Positions 33,034 through 42,371 of a stretch of DNA of 64,000 nucleotides are shown in pieces. Each line of letters starts with the position of its first letter. Position 1 is the first letter of the stretch. This DNA comes from Nisaea acidiphila. Lineage in GTDB: Bacteria > Pseudomonadota > Alphaproteobacteria > Thalassobaculales > Thalassobaculaceae. Below the pieces are notes generated by a model. The model searched no databases. It was not told the DNA's origin and saw only the letters and a program-made list of their open reading frames with translations. The stretch spans positions 3,962,501 through 4,026,500 of the forward strand of contig NZ_CP102480.1 of NCBI RefSeq assembly GCF_024662015.1, given 5' to 3'. A program made the translations under genes and the position numbers.

Positions 33034-35616
33034 TCAGGCGAGATCCCACCCTGCGGTGGCCGCCAGGCCGAGACTGGATTTGGAGACTCCGATCAGCGTG
33101 ATGGTCCCGCCGTCCGACGTGGTGATCACCGTGTTGCCGCCGCTGTCGGCCGCGCTGTAGGTGAGGCCGCTCTCAAATGCCAGTGTGTCCTCGCCGGCGG
33201 TGAAGTCACTGACTTGGTCGTTACCTCCCTCGAATTCGAAATAGAAGGTATCGGCACCGCTGCCGCCGACAAGCGTGTCGTCGCCCTTGTTGCCGGCGAT
33301 GAAATCGTTCCCCTCGCTGCCCGAAACGATATCGTTGCCTTGACCGCCATAGAGCTGGTCGTCGCCGAGATTGCCTGCGAGGGTGTCGTCACCCTGGTTC
33401 CCGTAGACGATGTCGTTGTCCTGGCCGCCGAAGACCGCGTCCTCGTTCTCGCCGCCGAACAATGTATCGCCGCCGCGATTGCCGTAGAGCACGTCGTCGT
33501 CGTTGTTTCCGAGCACGGTATCGCCGTCCTGGCCGCCATAGAGCGTATCCATGCCGCCGCCGCCGAAGACGCTGTCCGCGCCCTGGTTGCCGTAAAGGAT
33601 GTCCTCGCCGTAGCCGGAGCCGATCGTGTCGGCACCGCCGCCGCCGGCCAGCGTATCGTCCTCGGCCCCGAGCGAGATGAACTGGCTGCCGCTGTCACCG
33701 ACCACGTAGTTCTGGCCCGCTCCGCCATTGATGGTGGCATTACCGACGATGGCGGCGAACTCGATATTGTCCAGTTGCAGGGTAGAGCCTGTGGGCAGGC
33801 CTGAGACGTCAATCACAAAAGCTTCGCCGCCACTGGAGGTTTGCCCGGTGAGCTGAACGGTTTGTGCGGTGGTCTCGGTGCTTGAGAAGGTGATCGATCG
33901 GATATCCATCGACATGCCGGAATTGCCGGCGAGGAACGTCTGACCGTGACCGTCGAGGAAGCTCTGGTTGGAAGTGTCGGGCTCGGTCGCCTGGATCTCC
34001 CCGGTGAGGGTGGTCCCGGCGGAGCTTGACGTGAGCGCGCTGGAGGTACCGGAATTTGTGAGCGAGATACCGGTCGGAAGTGTCACGGTGACGACATTGC
34101 CATTGCCGGTACCTTCCACGAGGGAGCCCGTCGCCGTGCTGCCGCTATTGTTCACGAGCGTACGGCCGGTCGCCGTACCGGCGGTGTCCGCCGCGGTCTG
34201 GTTGGTGACGGTAAGGCCGCTGCCACTGGATCCGCCGCTGGACCCACTGCTGCTGGCCGCGCTGAAAGTGAGGCTGGTACTTCCGCCGCTGAAAGCGGCA
34301 TTGATCGTCAGCGAGGCGGAACTGCTGACATTCAGCGTGCCGGAGCCGAGATCGATGGTGCTGCCGAGCGATGTTCCGTTGAGGCTGCTGAGGTCGGTAC
34401 CGGTGATGGCGATGACGTCGCCGATCTCGATGTCGCTGATCGTGTCGCCATTGTGGTTAGCGACGGAACCTGAGAAAGTGTCGTTTCCGGAACCGCCGAT
34501 CAGCGTGTCAGCGTTCGCGCCGCCACGAAGGAAGTCGTTGCCGTCTTCGCCGTAAAGCACGTCGCTGTCGCTGAAGCCGGAGAGCGTGTCGTTGCCCGCG
34601 CCGCCATAGAGCGTGTCGTTGTTGGCACCGCCGGAAATGGTGTCGGTATCGGCGCCGCCATAGATGACATCATTGCCTTTACCGCCCCACAGCCAGTCGT
34701 TTCCGGCTTCACCGAAGACAAGGTCGTTGCCTGAGGAGCCGATAACCGTGTCATTTCCATTGCCGCCATAGAGCGTGTCGTTGCCGTCGGCGCCGGACAA
34801 TGCGTCATTGCCGTCTCCGCCGAAGATCAGATCGTTGCCGGTTGCACCGTAGTTGAAGTCGTTACCGGCGCCGCCATAGACCGTATCGTCACCGCCGTTC
34901 GCGTAGAGCGTGTCGTTACCGTCGTCGCCGTAGAGCAGGTCGTTGCCGTCGAGCGCGCTGATGGTGTCGTTGCCGCCGAGGCCGCTGACCGTGTCGTCGC
35001 CCGTCGTCAGACCGTCCGCACCGTCGAGCAGATCGGCGCCCGCCGTACCGTTGACGTTGGCAAGATGGTGCGGATAGGCCTCGATGGAGGCGAGCGCGAA
35101 GGGAAGGAGGGTCCGCGCAAGACCGTCGAGATCCCAGCTGTTCCCGCCCATCGGCGAGCGGCCGAGATAGCCGCGGCTGGCATGGACCGGAACGTCGATC
35201 GACGCTTCAAGGCGCGAGACGAGATCCAAGCCCGCTTCCCCGGCGCCGGTGTGGCAGCCGTGGAGGGCGAGGAAGGAAAGCGGCACGGACCGCAATGATG
35301 AGGCGACATGATCGGCGGTTTCGCCGTTGACCCGAAGATCGTCGATCGTGATTTCGCCCGGTGCGCCGTGACCGACGAGATGGAGGGAGGCCAAGCGGCC
35401 GGTCTGCAACCGGATCGTGGTCAGGGCGGAGCGGATGCGCTCCAGCGTCGCGTCAGGACCGTCGCGCAGCACGTGGACATTTGCCGGCAGCCCACGAAGC
35501 AGAATTCCGGAATCTGCCACGTCGGATGCCATCGCGAGAAGCGCGGGGGCCGCTTCTCCGGCCTGCGCGCGTGTGGAATAGAGGCGTTCGGCGAACTGGG
35601 ATGCGTTGTGACCCAT
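33034..35616 (-). CDS. RTX calcium-binding secreted protein with DUF4347 head
   Basis: 860-aa extracellular protein. The first 190 residues form a DUF4347 domain (LHLVGHGAPGEITI and FLALHGCHTGAGEAG), a caspase-like fold in which a histidine and cysteine are placed as in clan CD peptidases. Two arrays of glycine-aspartate nonapeptides follow, about residues 195-380 and 635-795, each typical Ca2+-binding beta-roll (GGDGNDALSG type units). A Ser/Thr/Gly-rich segment separates them. The C-terminal 60 residues, with DTFYFEFEGGNDQVSDF, look like a type I secretion signal. No Sec signal. The type I exporter at 20627-24316 is a plausible route. Function beyond calcium binding is unknown. Confidence 0.88.
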   Translation of the reverse strand: MGHNASQFAERLYSTRAQAGEAAPALLAMASDVADSGILLRGLPANVHVLRDGPDATLERIRSALTTIRLQTGRLASLHLVGHGAPGEITIDDLRVNGETADHVASSLRSVPLSFLALHGCHTGAGEAGLDLVSRLEASIDVPVHASRGYLGRSPMGGNSWDLDGLARTLLPFALASIEAYPHHLANVNGTAGADLLDGADGLTTGDDTVSGLGGNDTISALDGNDLLYGDDGNDTLYANGGDDTVYGGAGNDFNYGATGNDLIFGGDGNDALSGADGNDTLYGGNGNDTVIGSSGNDLVFGEAGNDWLWGGKGNDVIYGGADTDTISGGANNDTLYGGAGNDTLSGFSDSDVLYGEDGNDFLRGGANADTLIGGSGNDTFSGSVANHNGDTISDIEIGDVIAITGTDLSSLNGTSLGSTIDLGSGTLNVSSSASLTINAAFSGGSTSLTFSAASSSGSSGGSSGSGLTVTNQTAADTAGTATGRTLVNNSGSTATGSLVEGTGNGNVVTVTLPTGISLTNSGTSSALTSSSAGTTLTGEIQATEPDTSNQSFLDGHGQTFLAGNSGMSMDIRSITFSSTETTAQTVQLTGQTSSGGEAFVIDVSGLPTGSTLQLDNIEFAAIVGNATINGGAGQNYVVGDSGSQFISLGAEDDTLAGGGGADTIGSGYGEDILYGNQGADSVFGGGGMDTLYGGQDGDTVLGNNDDDVLYGNRGGDTLFGGENEDAVFGGQDNDIVYGNQGDDTLAGNLGDDQLYGGQGNDIVSGSEGNDFIAGNKGDDTLVGGSGADTFYFEFEGGNDQVSDFTAGEDTLAFESGLTYSAADSGGNTVITTSDGGTITLIGVSKSSLGLAATAGWDLA
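33230..33710 (-). repeat. RTX nonapeptide array 2 (27-bp coding repeats)
   Basis: Tandem units of 27 bp encode GGxGxDxxx-type nonapeptides (for example GGQGNDIVS, GNKGDDTLV). The pattern is protein-driven and not a CRISPR. Confidence 0.85.
34480..35030 (-). repeat. RTX nonapeptide array 1 (27-bp coding repeats)
   Basis: Tandem 27-bp units encode nonapeptides such as GGDGNDALS and GGAGNDTLS over about 185 residues, in the N-terminal half of the RTX protein. Confidence 0.85.
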
Positions 35617-35895
35617 TTCAATTTCCTCGTCGGTTGTTCGTGCGCGCGCAAAACGGGCGCGACGACCTCAATCGATCGGAACCGGCGAACCGGTTCGATA
35701 CGGATGCGTTCAGAAAGACCCCTTACCTTCTGGCTGCGAGGTCAGATTGATTGGCAAATTATAGGGAAATCGTGAACGAATCGTTATCTCTAACTGATTG
35801 AAAAGAAGCGACTTTTTGTTAATTTATATTAGCTTTTAATCGTCATTTGGTTGAGTTTTCAAAATCAAGAGAAAATTCGTAATTAAATTACGGAC
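35617..35895. other. AT-rich intergenic region upstream of the RTX gene
   Basis: 279 bp without a gene. From about 35755 to 35892 the DNA is strikingly AT-rich compared with its surroundings. It contains the palindrome CGTAATT-A-AATTACG at 35878-35892, next to the DUF2842 stop codon. It should hold the RTX promoter, but I could not pick a confident -35/-10 pair. Confidence 0.6.
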
Positions 35896-36105
35896 TTACC
35901 GTGCCGGAGGCTCTTTATCTTTCTTAGTCCAGCCGATGAGCCAGATGGCCGGGAAGATCCAGATGAAGCCTGTGATTGGGTAAAACAATATCTCTGCAAG
36001 CCAGTGTTGCGGCAGGAGAAGATTGGCAAACGTTACTGTCCCCGCGATATATGCGAGCAGGCCGAGAATCATGATTACGCCGCCGAGCGCGGTGCGCCAT
36101 CGCAT
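35896..36105 (-). CDS. DUF2842 small membrane protein
   Basis: 69 aa, two membrane helices (ALGGVIMILGLLAYIAGTVTF and ILFYPITGFIWIFPAIWLIGW) with a charged C-terminus KKDKEPPAR. Length, two-helix plan and the FY-GxxWxxPAxxLIxW pattern fit DUF2842, a family found mainly in alphaproteobacteria with unknown function. AGGAGA ribosome binding site before the ATG at 36105. Confidence 0.75.
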   Translation of the reverse strand: MRWRTALGGVIMILGLLAYIAGTVTFANLLLPQHWLAEILFYPITGFIWIFPAIWLIGWTKKDKEPPAR

Positions 36106-36325
36106 GGCATTCTCCTAGGCTAGTGACAGGTTGCGGATAGGAGGGAGTGGGCTCCCTTGTCAATGATTACGGGCTGGTTTTGGTTTCACTGGCTTCAATT
36201 TCCTGCGCGCACCGGCAGATCGTTCTGAAAGCGGCGTCCGTGTCGCCGCGAAGCGAGACTTTGCCAACCATAGCGGATTAAGGCGTGCCGTTCTTGCGCT
36301 CACAACTGCACGGGCTATTCGCCTC

Positions 36326-37675
36326 ATGACCATGCTCGGCCATCCGATCGTCGCCTTGATGATCTCCGTCGCGCTTCTCTGGACCGCGAATGGGCTGTTT
36401 CACAGTTTGCTCGGTTTGCGGATGAGCCAGGAGGGGTTCGATACCACCGTTGCCGGTCTGGTGGCATCGGCCTACTTCGTCGGCCAGTTGCTCGGCGCGG
36501 CGATCTGCGGCCGGATCATCGAGAGCGTGGGCCATGTCCGCTCCTTTGCGGCCTTCGCATCCGTTATTTCCGCCTGCGCGGTCGCGCACGCGATCTTCGT
36601 CGACCCGTTCTTCTGGGGAGGTTTGAGGTTTGCGACGGGGATTTGTATTGCCGGCGCCCTGATGGTCGCGGAGAGCTGGCTGAACGGTGCGGTGACGAAT
36701 TCCAACCGTGGCGGAATGCTCTCGATCTACATCGTGGTGATGTATTTCGGGATGGCCGCCGGGCAGCAGATCCTGAACGTCTCTCCGCCGACGAGCTTCA
36801 TTCTCTACAGCATCGCCTCGATCCTGTTTTCGCTGGCGCTCGTGCCGCTGTCCCTGGCCTCCAGGGCGACGGCCGGCGAGTTGACCCCGTCGCGGCTCAG
36901 CATACGGGAGCTCTTCCGGATTTCCCCGCTCGGGCTGATCTGCGCCTTCGCCAGCGGCGCGCTCGGTGCCGCGATCATGGGGTTGGGGCCGATCTTCGGA
37001 AACCAGGCCGGCATGTCGATTTCCGATATCGCGACGATGATGTCGGTGATGATGTTCGGCGGGCTGTTGCTGCAATATCCCGTCGGAAAGCTTTCCGACT
37101 ATTTCGACCGGCGGACGGTCATCACGGTGGCGCTCTTCGCGGTCGCGGCTGTCTCTTTCGCCATCGCGGTCTCTTTCGAGGGCGGATGGTGGATGTTCCT
37201 CGGTCTGATGGTGGTCTATGGCGGCCTCAATTTCGCGCTTTATCCGCTCGCAATCAGCCATGTGAACGACCATGTCGAGGCCAGCGATCTGGTGCCGGCC
37301 TCGGCGGGCATTCTGATCGCCGCGAGCCTCGGATCCTCCATCGGCCCGATCGTCGGCGCGTTCTTCATGGAGCAGGCGGGGCCGGGAGGCTTGTTCCATT
37401 TCAGCGCCTTCATCGGCGGCGCGGTCGGCGTCTTCGCTCTTTACCGAATGGTCCGCCGCGCGGCGCCGACGATGGAGGAGCAGGGTCCTTACGTCGCCTA
37501 TGCCCGGACCTCGGCACTGGCTGCGGAGCTCGATCCGCGTGGCGAGTTCATCGAGGAGGTCGAGCCCAACGTCATGGACGAAAACCTGCCGAAGGACTTC
37601 TCCTACGAAGAGGTCATCGAGTCCGCGGTCGAGGGCGAGGCCGAGGAGTGGGTTCAGGCGAACTCTTCGCCGTAA
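36326..37675 (+). CDS. MFS transporter (YcaD-like)
   Basis: 449 aa, about twelve membrane helices. MFS signatures are visible in GRIIESVGHVRSFAAFA after helix 2 and in PVGKLSDYFDRRTVI after helix 8. Sequence pattern (LRFATGICIAGALMVAESWLN) resembles the YcaD subgroup, whose substrates are not settled. The last 65 residues are an acidic cytoplasmic tail. The 3' end overlaps the convergent soeC-like gene by 22 bp. The stretch 36106-36325 upstream holds no gene I can support. Confidence 0.88.
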   Translation: MTMLGHPIVALMISVALLWTANGLFHSLLGLRMSQEGFDTTVAGLVASAYFVGQLLGAAICGRIIESVGHVRSFAAFASVISACAVAHAIFVDPFFWGGLRFATGICIAGALMVAESWLNGAVTNSNRGGMLSIYIVVMYFGMAAGQQILNVSPPTSFILYSIASILFSLALVPLSLASRATAGELTPSRLSIRELFRISPLGLICAFASGALGAAIMGLGPIFGNQAGMSISDIATMMSVMMFGGLLLQYPVGKLSDYFDRRTVITVALFAVAAVSFAIAVSFEGGWWMFLGLMVVYGGLNFALYPLAISHVNDHVEASDLVPASAGILIAASLGSSIGPIVGAFFMEQAGPGGLFHFSAFIGGAVGVFALYRMVRRAAPTMEEQGPYVAYARTSALAAELDPRGEFIEEVEPNVMDENLPKDFSYEEVIESAVEGEAEEWVQANSSP

Positions 37676-38604
37676 TAGAGCGTCGAGACATGTTTCGCCT
37701 CGGCGAAGAAGAGCCAGCGCTCGGTGACGACGCCGATGCTGCCCGAGATGGCGGCAAGTAGTGCAAGGCCGCCGGCGATATGGCCGCTTCCGGGCATGGC
37801 AAGCAGGGCGGCGAGAATGACGACCGGCATCAGAAAGCCGAAGAGTGCGGCCAGGCGGCGCAGCTTGGCGGCATGTTTGCGGCCGATCCGGTAGCCCATC
37901 TCCCGCATGACGTAGGTTTCCGATGTTGTCGGTCCTTCCAGCAGCCGGACGCGCCCCTGCGCGCCAAGACCGGTGGCGGTGCCAGACGTTGCCGTCGGCG
38001 CTGCACCGTCGCAGGAGGACCAGTACCGCCACTTGATAGCCGCCGTGGCCAGCAGCAAAGCGGTCACCGGAAACGCCAGGTCGCGTAATTCCGAACCCGA
38101 GAATGCGAGCAGCGGCAGGAACCAGAGACCGCCGGTTGCCAGCGCCATCGCGATGTAGCCGGGTACGGTATAGCGGCTGTGCCAGTTCGGAATGGTCTTC
38201 AGGCTGCGATAGATCATCGCCGTGCAATAGACGGTGACCAGCGCCAGCGCGGCGGCAATCAGACCGGCGATCGACCAGAGGCCGTCATTCTCGCCCAGCA
38301 GAAGCCATCCCCCCGCGAAAGCCAGCGCAGGAATATAGGTCAACACAGCCAGGACACCCTCGCGCGACAGCCACGAGCTGCGCCATTGGCTGAGCGCCCG
38401 CCACGCGCGTTCCGGATGGCCGAGATGGAAGGTCGAGCTTAATAGCCCGGCGGTGACGAGGCCGAGGGAAAGCGGCAGACCGACCCAGCCGATCACGGGA
38501 TCGGCGTCTCCGATGAGCGCGGCATGGAGGGCGAGCCAGACCAGAAGCCCGTAGCCGGCTCCGGAGGCGGTGGTGAAGAAGATGACGGAAAGTGCCGGAT
38601 GCAT
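37654..38604 (-). CDS. soeC: SoeC-like membrane anchor (DmsC family)
   Basis: Membrane anchor and quinone-binding subunit of the sulfite dehydrogenase-like complex. 316 aa from the ATG at 38604 (MHPALSVIFFTTASGAGYGLL), the typical DmsC start; an extension upstream has no family match. About eight helices, with STFHLGHPERAWRALSQWRSSWLSREG, the DmsC hallmark, near residues 65-90. Overlaps the MFS gene at its 3' end. Follows the iron-sulfur subunit by 10 bp. Confidence 0.85.
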   Translation of the reverse strand: MHPALSVIFFTTASGAGYGLLVWLALHAALIGDADPVIGWVGLPLSLGLVTAGLLSSTFHLGHPERAWRALSQWRSSWLSREGVLAVLTYIPALAFAGGWLLLGENDGLWSIAGLIAAALALVTVYCTAMIYRSLKTIPNWHSRYTVPGYIAMALATGGLWFLPLLAFSGSELRDLAFPVTALLLATAAIKWRYWSSCDGAAPTATSGTATGLGAQGRVRLLEGPTTSETYVMREMGYRIGRKHAAKLRRLAALFGFLMPVVILAALLAMPGSGHIAGGLALLAAISGSIGVVTERWLFFAEAKHVSTLYYGEEFA

Positions 38605-38614
38605 GGCGCGGACC

Positions 38615-39409
38615 TCAGCGGGACAGCATTTGATCGAGCCAGCCGAGCACGCCTTTGGCGTTCTCGGTGGCCTCGGCCGCGGGAACCTTGACCGCCAGGT
38701 CTGCAAGGCGTTCGGGCGCGCCGATATCGGCGGCTTCGGTGCGGCGGGGACGGGGCGGCAGATAGCGGTTGACCGGCTTGTAGCCCATTTCGGGCATCAG
38801 CTCGTAGCCGCCGCGTTCCGCCACGAGTTTCGAAACGTCCGAGCCCGGATCGCCGAGATCGCCGTAATGGCGCGCACCGGCCGGGCAGGTGGAGACGCAG
38901 GCGGGGACCCGGTCCCGCTCTTCCAGGTTCTCGTTGTAGATCTTGTCGACGCAGAGCGTGCATTTCTTCATCACGCCCTCGGTCTTGTCATACTCGCGCG
39001 CGCCGTAGGGGCAGGCCCAGGAGCAGAGCTTGCAGCCGATGCAGAGATCGGCATTGACCAGCACGATGCCGTCCTCCGCGCGCTTGTAGGAGGCGCCGGT
39101 CGGGCAGACGGTGACGCAGTCCGGCGTCTCGCAATGCAGGCAGGAGCGCGGGAAGTGGACGGTCCGCGCGTCCTCGCCTTCACCCGCCTCGAAAGTGTGG
39201 ATGCGATTGAACCAGACACCCCAGGCGCCCTCGTCGCCGTCTTCCTCTTCATCCGCGCTGTAGGCGTTCCAGTCGGTCAGCGGCGCGGAATGGCCGCCGG
39301 TGTTCCATTCCTTGCAGTTCACCGCGCAGGCATGGCAGCCGACGCAGATATCGAGATCGATGACGAGGCCGAGCTTCTTGGACGTCGCCGTGGCCGGAAG
39401 GGATGTCAT
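38615..39409 (-). CDS. soeB: SoeB-like 4Fe-4S electron-transfer subunit
   Basis: 264 aa from the ATG at 39409 (MTSLPATATSKKLGLVIDLD). It carries four cysteine clusters: CVGCHACAVNC, CLHCETPDCVTVCPTGA, CIGCKLCSWACPYGA, and CTLC with the later CVSTCPAGA. The spacing fits four [4Fe-4S] centres passing electrons between the molybdenum site and the membrane anchor. The start overlaps the soeA stop (ATGA), so the subunits are translationally coupled. No Tat signal is seen, consistent with a cytoplasmic enzyme. Confidence 0.88.
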   Translation of the reverse strand: MTSLPATATSKKLGLVIDLDICVGCHACAVNCKEWNTGGHSAPLTDWNAYSADEEEDGDEGAWGVWFNRIHTFEAGEGEDARTVHFPRSCLHCETPDCVTVCPTGASYKRAEDGIVLVNADLCIGCKLCSWACPYGAREYDKTEGVMKKCTLCVDKIYNENLEERDRVPACVSTCPAGARHYGDLGDPGSDVSKLVAERGGYELMPEMGYKPVNRYLPPRPRRTEAADIGAPERLADLAVKVPAAEATENAKGVLGWLDQMLSR

Positions 39410-42285
39410 TGGCCGCGCCTCCCGCGATATTGCAGCGGTCCGTTCGGGCGCGCGACGCTGGACGGGTTGCCGAGTTCGGGGAATTGCGGCTCCGAAACCG
39501 CGCCGGGCCTGTCCGGCTCCGCCTTTTCGAGGCGAATGCGCAGATCGTACCAGGCCGCCTGTCCGGTCACCGGATCGGCATTGGCGTAGCGGTAGCCGTC
39601 GCCGCGCGCTGGCAGCAGTTCGGAGATCACATGGTTCAGCAGGAAACCCTTGGTCGCTTCCGGGGCATCCTTGCCGAGGTTCCAGGCGCCGCGCCGCTTC
39701 CCGATGGCGTTCCAGGTCCAGACCGTGTCCGGGTTGACGCCCTCCATCAACTTCACCGGCACCTTGATCTTGCCGTGATGGGAGGTGACGCGCACCCAGT
39801 CGCCGTCGCCGATGCCGAGCTGCTCGGCGCGTTCCCGGCTGATGAAGAGCGGATTCTTTCCGTGCAACTGGCGCAGCCAGGCGTTCTGCGAGCCCCAGGA
39901 ATGGTACATCGCGGCGGGGCGCTGGGTGATCGCGTGCATTGGGAAGCTGGAGGTGTCGACCTCGCTCTCCTCGAAGGGCTGATACCAGACAGGAAGAGGA
40001 TCGAAATAACGCTTCAGGCGGTCCCGGTCCTTCTCCGGCGGCTGCAGGTCGCCATGACCCTCCCCGGCGAGGCGGAAACGCTGCAACGGCTCGACATAGA
40101 GCTGCATGACGATCTGGTTCGGCGCACCGATGAAGCCGAGCTTCGTCGCGGTCTCCAGATAGGTCTTGTTGGAATGCTTGTAGTAGCGTTCCTCCGGTGC
40201 GAATTCGTGGCGCCAGAAGCATTCGTTTTCGATGTAGCGCTTGAGCTGGTCAGGGTTCGGCGCGCCCTTGCCGCCTTCGGTCCCGTCCGCGCCGCGCCAG
40301 CCGGCAAGCGGGCCAACGCCGGGCGCGCGCTCATGGTTGGCGATGTAGTCCGGATAGCCGCCGGGATACTTCGCCGAGCCGTCCTCTTTCGTCAGGCCCG
40401 GCAGGCCGAGACGGACGCCGAGCTCGATCAGCACTTCCTGGAACGGGCGCACGTCCCGGTCCGGCTGCACGACGGGCTGACGGATTGAGTCCGCCGCGCC
40501 GTCCGCGTCGCAGATCGGCCGGTCGAGCAGGGAAATGCAGTCCCAGCGCTCGAGATAGGTCGTGTCCGGCAAGACGAGGTCGGCATAAGCCACCATCTCG
40601 GAGGCGTAGGCGTCGGAATAGATGATCCGGGGGATCCTGTACTCGCCGGTCGCCGGGTCCTTGTCGGTCAGCTTCTCCATCGTGCCCTTGGAATTCATCG
40701 TCGAATTCCAGGACATGTTCGCCATGTACATGAAGAGGGTGTCGATCGGGTAGGGATCCTGCGCCCAGGCATTGTGGATCACCATGTGCATCATGCCATG
40801 CACGGCCATCGGCGCTTCCCAGGAGAAGGCCTTGTCGATCCGTGCCGGGCTGCCGTCCTCGTGCACCAGCAGGTCTTCCGGCCCCATCGGGAAGCCGAGC
40901 GGCGGACCCGCCATCGGGGTGTTTGGCTTGACCGCGTCCGGCCGGCCGACGGGCTTCAGCGGCGGCGGGCAGGGGCGCGGGAAGGGCGGCTTGTAGCGGA
41001 AGCCGCCCGGGCAATCGATGCTTCCCAGAAGCATCTGCAGCACATGCAGCGCGCGGCAGGTATGAAAGCCGTTGGAATGGGCGGAGATGCCGCGCATCGC
41101 GTGCATCGCCACGGGCCGGCCGATCATCTTCTCGTGCCGCCGTCCGGCCCAGTCGGTCCAGGGAACGTCGAGCGTGATTTCCTGCTCGAAAGCGGCGTGC
41201 GCGAGTTCCGCTGCAAGACGTCTGATGGTCTCCGCCTTGAGGCCGCATTCCTTCGCCACCGCATCCGGCGCGTAGGCCGGGTCGATATAGCGCTCCGCCA
41301 GCAGCTTGAAGGACGGGACCGCTTTACGACCGTCCGGCAGCGTGTGTTCGCCCGCGAGGTCGGGCGCGATTTCCGCTTCGAGCGCGGAAATGATAGAGCC
41401 GCTCTTCTTGTCGAAGGCGAGCGGCTTGCCATCCGCATCCCGCGCGAACAGCCCATGCTCCGGGCTGCCCGGATCCTGGATCACCAGCCAGGGCGCGTTG
41501 GTGTAGCGCACGAGATAATCGAGATCGACCTTGCCGGCGCGCAGCAGCTCGTGGATCAGTGAGAGGATGAAAAGTCCGTCGGTGCCCGGGCGGATGCCGA
41601 CCCATTCGTCGGCGATGGCGGAGTAGCCGGTTTTCACCGGGTTCACCGAGACGAACTTGGCGCCGCGGGTCTTCAGGTGGCCGAGGCCGATCTTGATCGG
41701 GTTGGAATCGTGATCCTCGGCGACGCCGAACATCATGAAATACTTGGTGTGCTCCCAGTCCGGCTCGCCGAATTCCCAGAACGAGCCGCCGATGGAATAG
41801 AGCCCTGCGGCCGCCATGTTGACGGAACAGAAGCCGCCGTGTGCCGCGTGGTTCGGCGTGCCGAACTGGCTCGCCCACCAGCCGGTCAGAGATTGCGACT
41901 GGTCGCGCCCGGTGAAGAAGGCGAGCTTGCGGGGATCGCTCTTGCGGATGTCGCCGAGCCAGCCGGCGGCAGTCGAAAGAGCTTCTTCCCACTCGATCTC
42001 GCGGAACTCGCCGCTGCCGCGCTCTCCGACCCGCATCAGCGGCTTGGTCAGCCGGGCGGGCGAATAGTGCTGCATGATCCCGGCGGAACCCTTGGCGCAG
42101 AGCACGCCTTTGTTCACCGGATGGTTCTTGTTGCCTTCGATATAGCGGACAGTGCCGTCGCGCAGATGGACTTTGATGCCGCAACGGCAGGCGCACATGT
42201 AGCAGGTCGTGAATTTGGTCTCGTCGGAAACCTTGGGCGATGTCTCGACAGTCTCAACAACCGTTTCGAACGGGTTGATGCTCAT
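39406..42285 (-). CDS. soeA: SoeA-like molybdopterin oxidoreductase (sulfite dehydrogenase)
   Basis: 959-aa catalytic subunit of a DMSO-reductase-family enzyme. N-terminal cluster motif CYMCACRCG binds [4Fe-4S], followed by GVLCAKGSAG. The Mo-ligand region is HGGFCSVNMAAAG, with a cysteine as candidate ligand, as in polysulfide, thiosulfate and Soe enzymes. No Tat leader is present. SoeABC oxidises sulfite to sulfate in the cytoplasm and feeds electrons to quinone. The assignment to sulfite is supported by a TauE/SafE gene and a TIGR02186 gene next door, but a related activity (polysulfide or tetrathionate) cannot be ruled out by eye. Confidence 0.82.
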   Translation of the reverse strand: MSINPFETVVETVETSPKVSDETKFTTCYMCACRCGIKVHLRDGTVRYIEGNKNHPVNKGVLCAKGSAGIMQHYSPARLTKPLMRVGERGSGEFREIEWEEALSTAAGWLGDIRKSDPRKLAFFTGRDQSQSLTGWWASQFGTPNHAAHGGFCSVNMAAAGLYSIGGSFWEFGEPDWEHTKYFMMFGVAEDHDSNPIKIGLGHLKTRGAKFVSVNPVKTGYSAIADEWVGIRPGTDGLFILSLIHELLRAGKVDLDYLVRYTNAPWLVIQDPGSPEHGLFARDADGKPLAFDKKSGSIISALEAEIAPDLAGEHTLPDGRKAVPSFKLLAERYIDPAYAPDAVAKECGLKAETIRRLAAELAHAAFEQEITLDVPWTDWAGRRHEKMIGRPVAMHAMRGISAHSNGFHTCRALHVLQMLLGSIDCPGGFRYKPPFPRPCPPPLKPVGRPDAVKPNTPMAGPPLGFPMGPEDLLVHEDGSPARIDKAFSWEAPMAVHGMMHMVIHNAWAQDPYPIDTLFMYMANMSWNSTMNSKGTMEKLTDKDPATGEYRIPRIIYSDAYASEMVAYADLVLPDTTYLERWDCISLLDRPICDADGAADSIRQPVVQPDRDVRPFQEVLIELGVRLGLPGLTKEDGSAKYPGGYPDYIANHERAPGVGPLAGWRGADGTEGGKGAPNPDQLKRYIENECFWRHEFAPEERYYKHSNKTYLETATKLGFIGAPNQIVMQLYVEPLQRFRLAGEGHGDLQPPEKDRDRLKRYFDPLPVWYQPFEESEVDTSSFPMHAITQRPAAMYHSWGSQNAWLRQLHGKNPLFISRERAEQLGIGDGDWVRVTSHHGKIKVPVKLMEGVNPDTVWTWNAIGKRRGAWNLGKDAPEATKGFLLNHVISELLPARGDGYRYANADPVTGQAAWYDLRIRLEKAEPDRPGAVSEPQFPELGNPSSVARPNGPLQYRGRRGQ

Positions 42286-42371
42286 ACTCTCTCCGGAGCG
42301 GGAAGGCGCGAACGGCCAATCGGATTCTTATCGTTGTCCGGAAGCTTAGCAGGACCGGTCCGGCGAAGTCA

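Noticed and set aside
33230-35030. Regularly spaced repeats resembling a CRISPR array
   Set aside because: The 27-bp periodicity encodes RTX nonapeptides in a continuous reading frame; no spacers or cas genes.
36278-38227. Minus-strand open frame (649 codons) opposite the MFS gene
   Set aside because: Low-complexity Arg/His/Glu-rich frame; the MFS and SoeC frames have clear family motifs.
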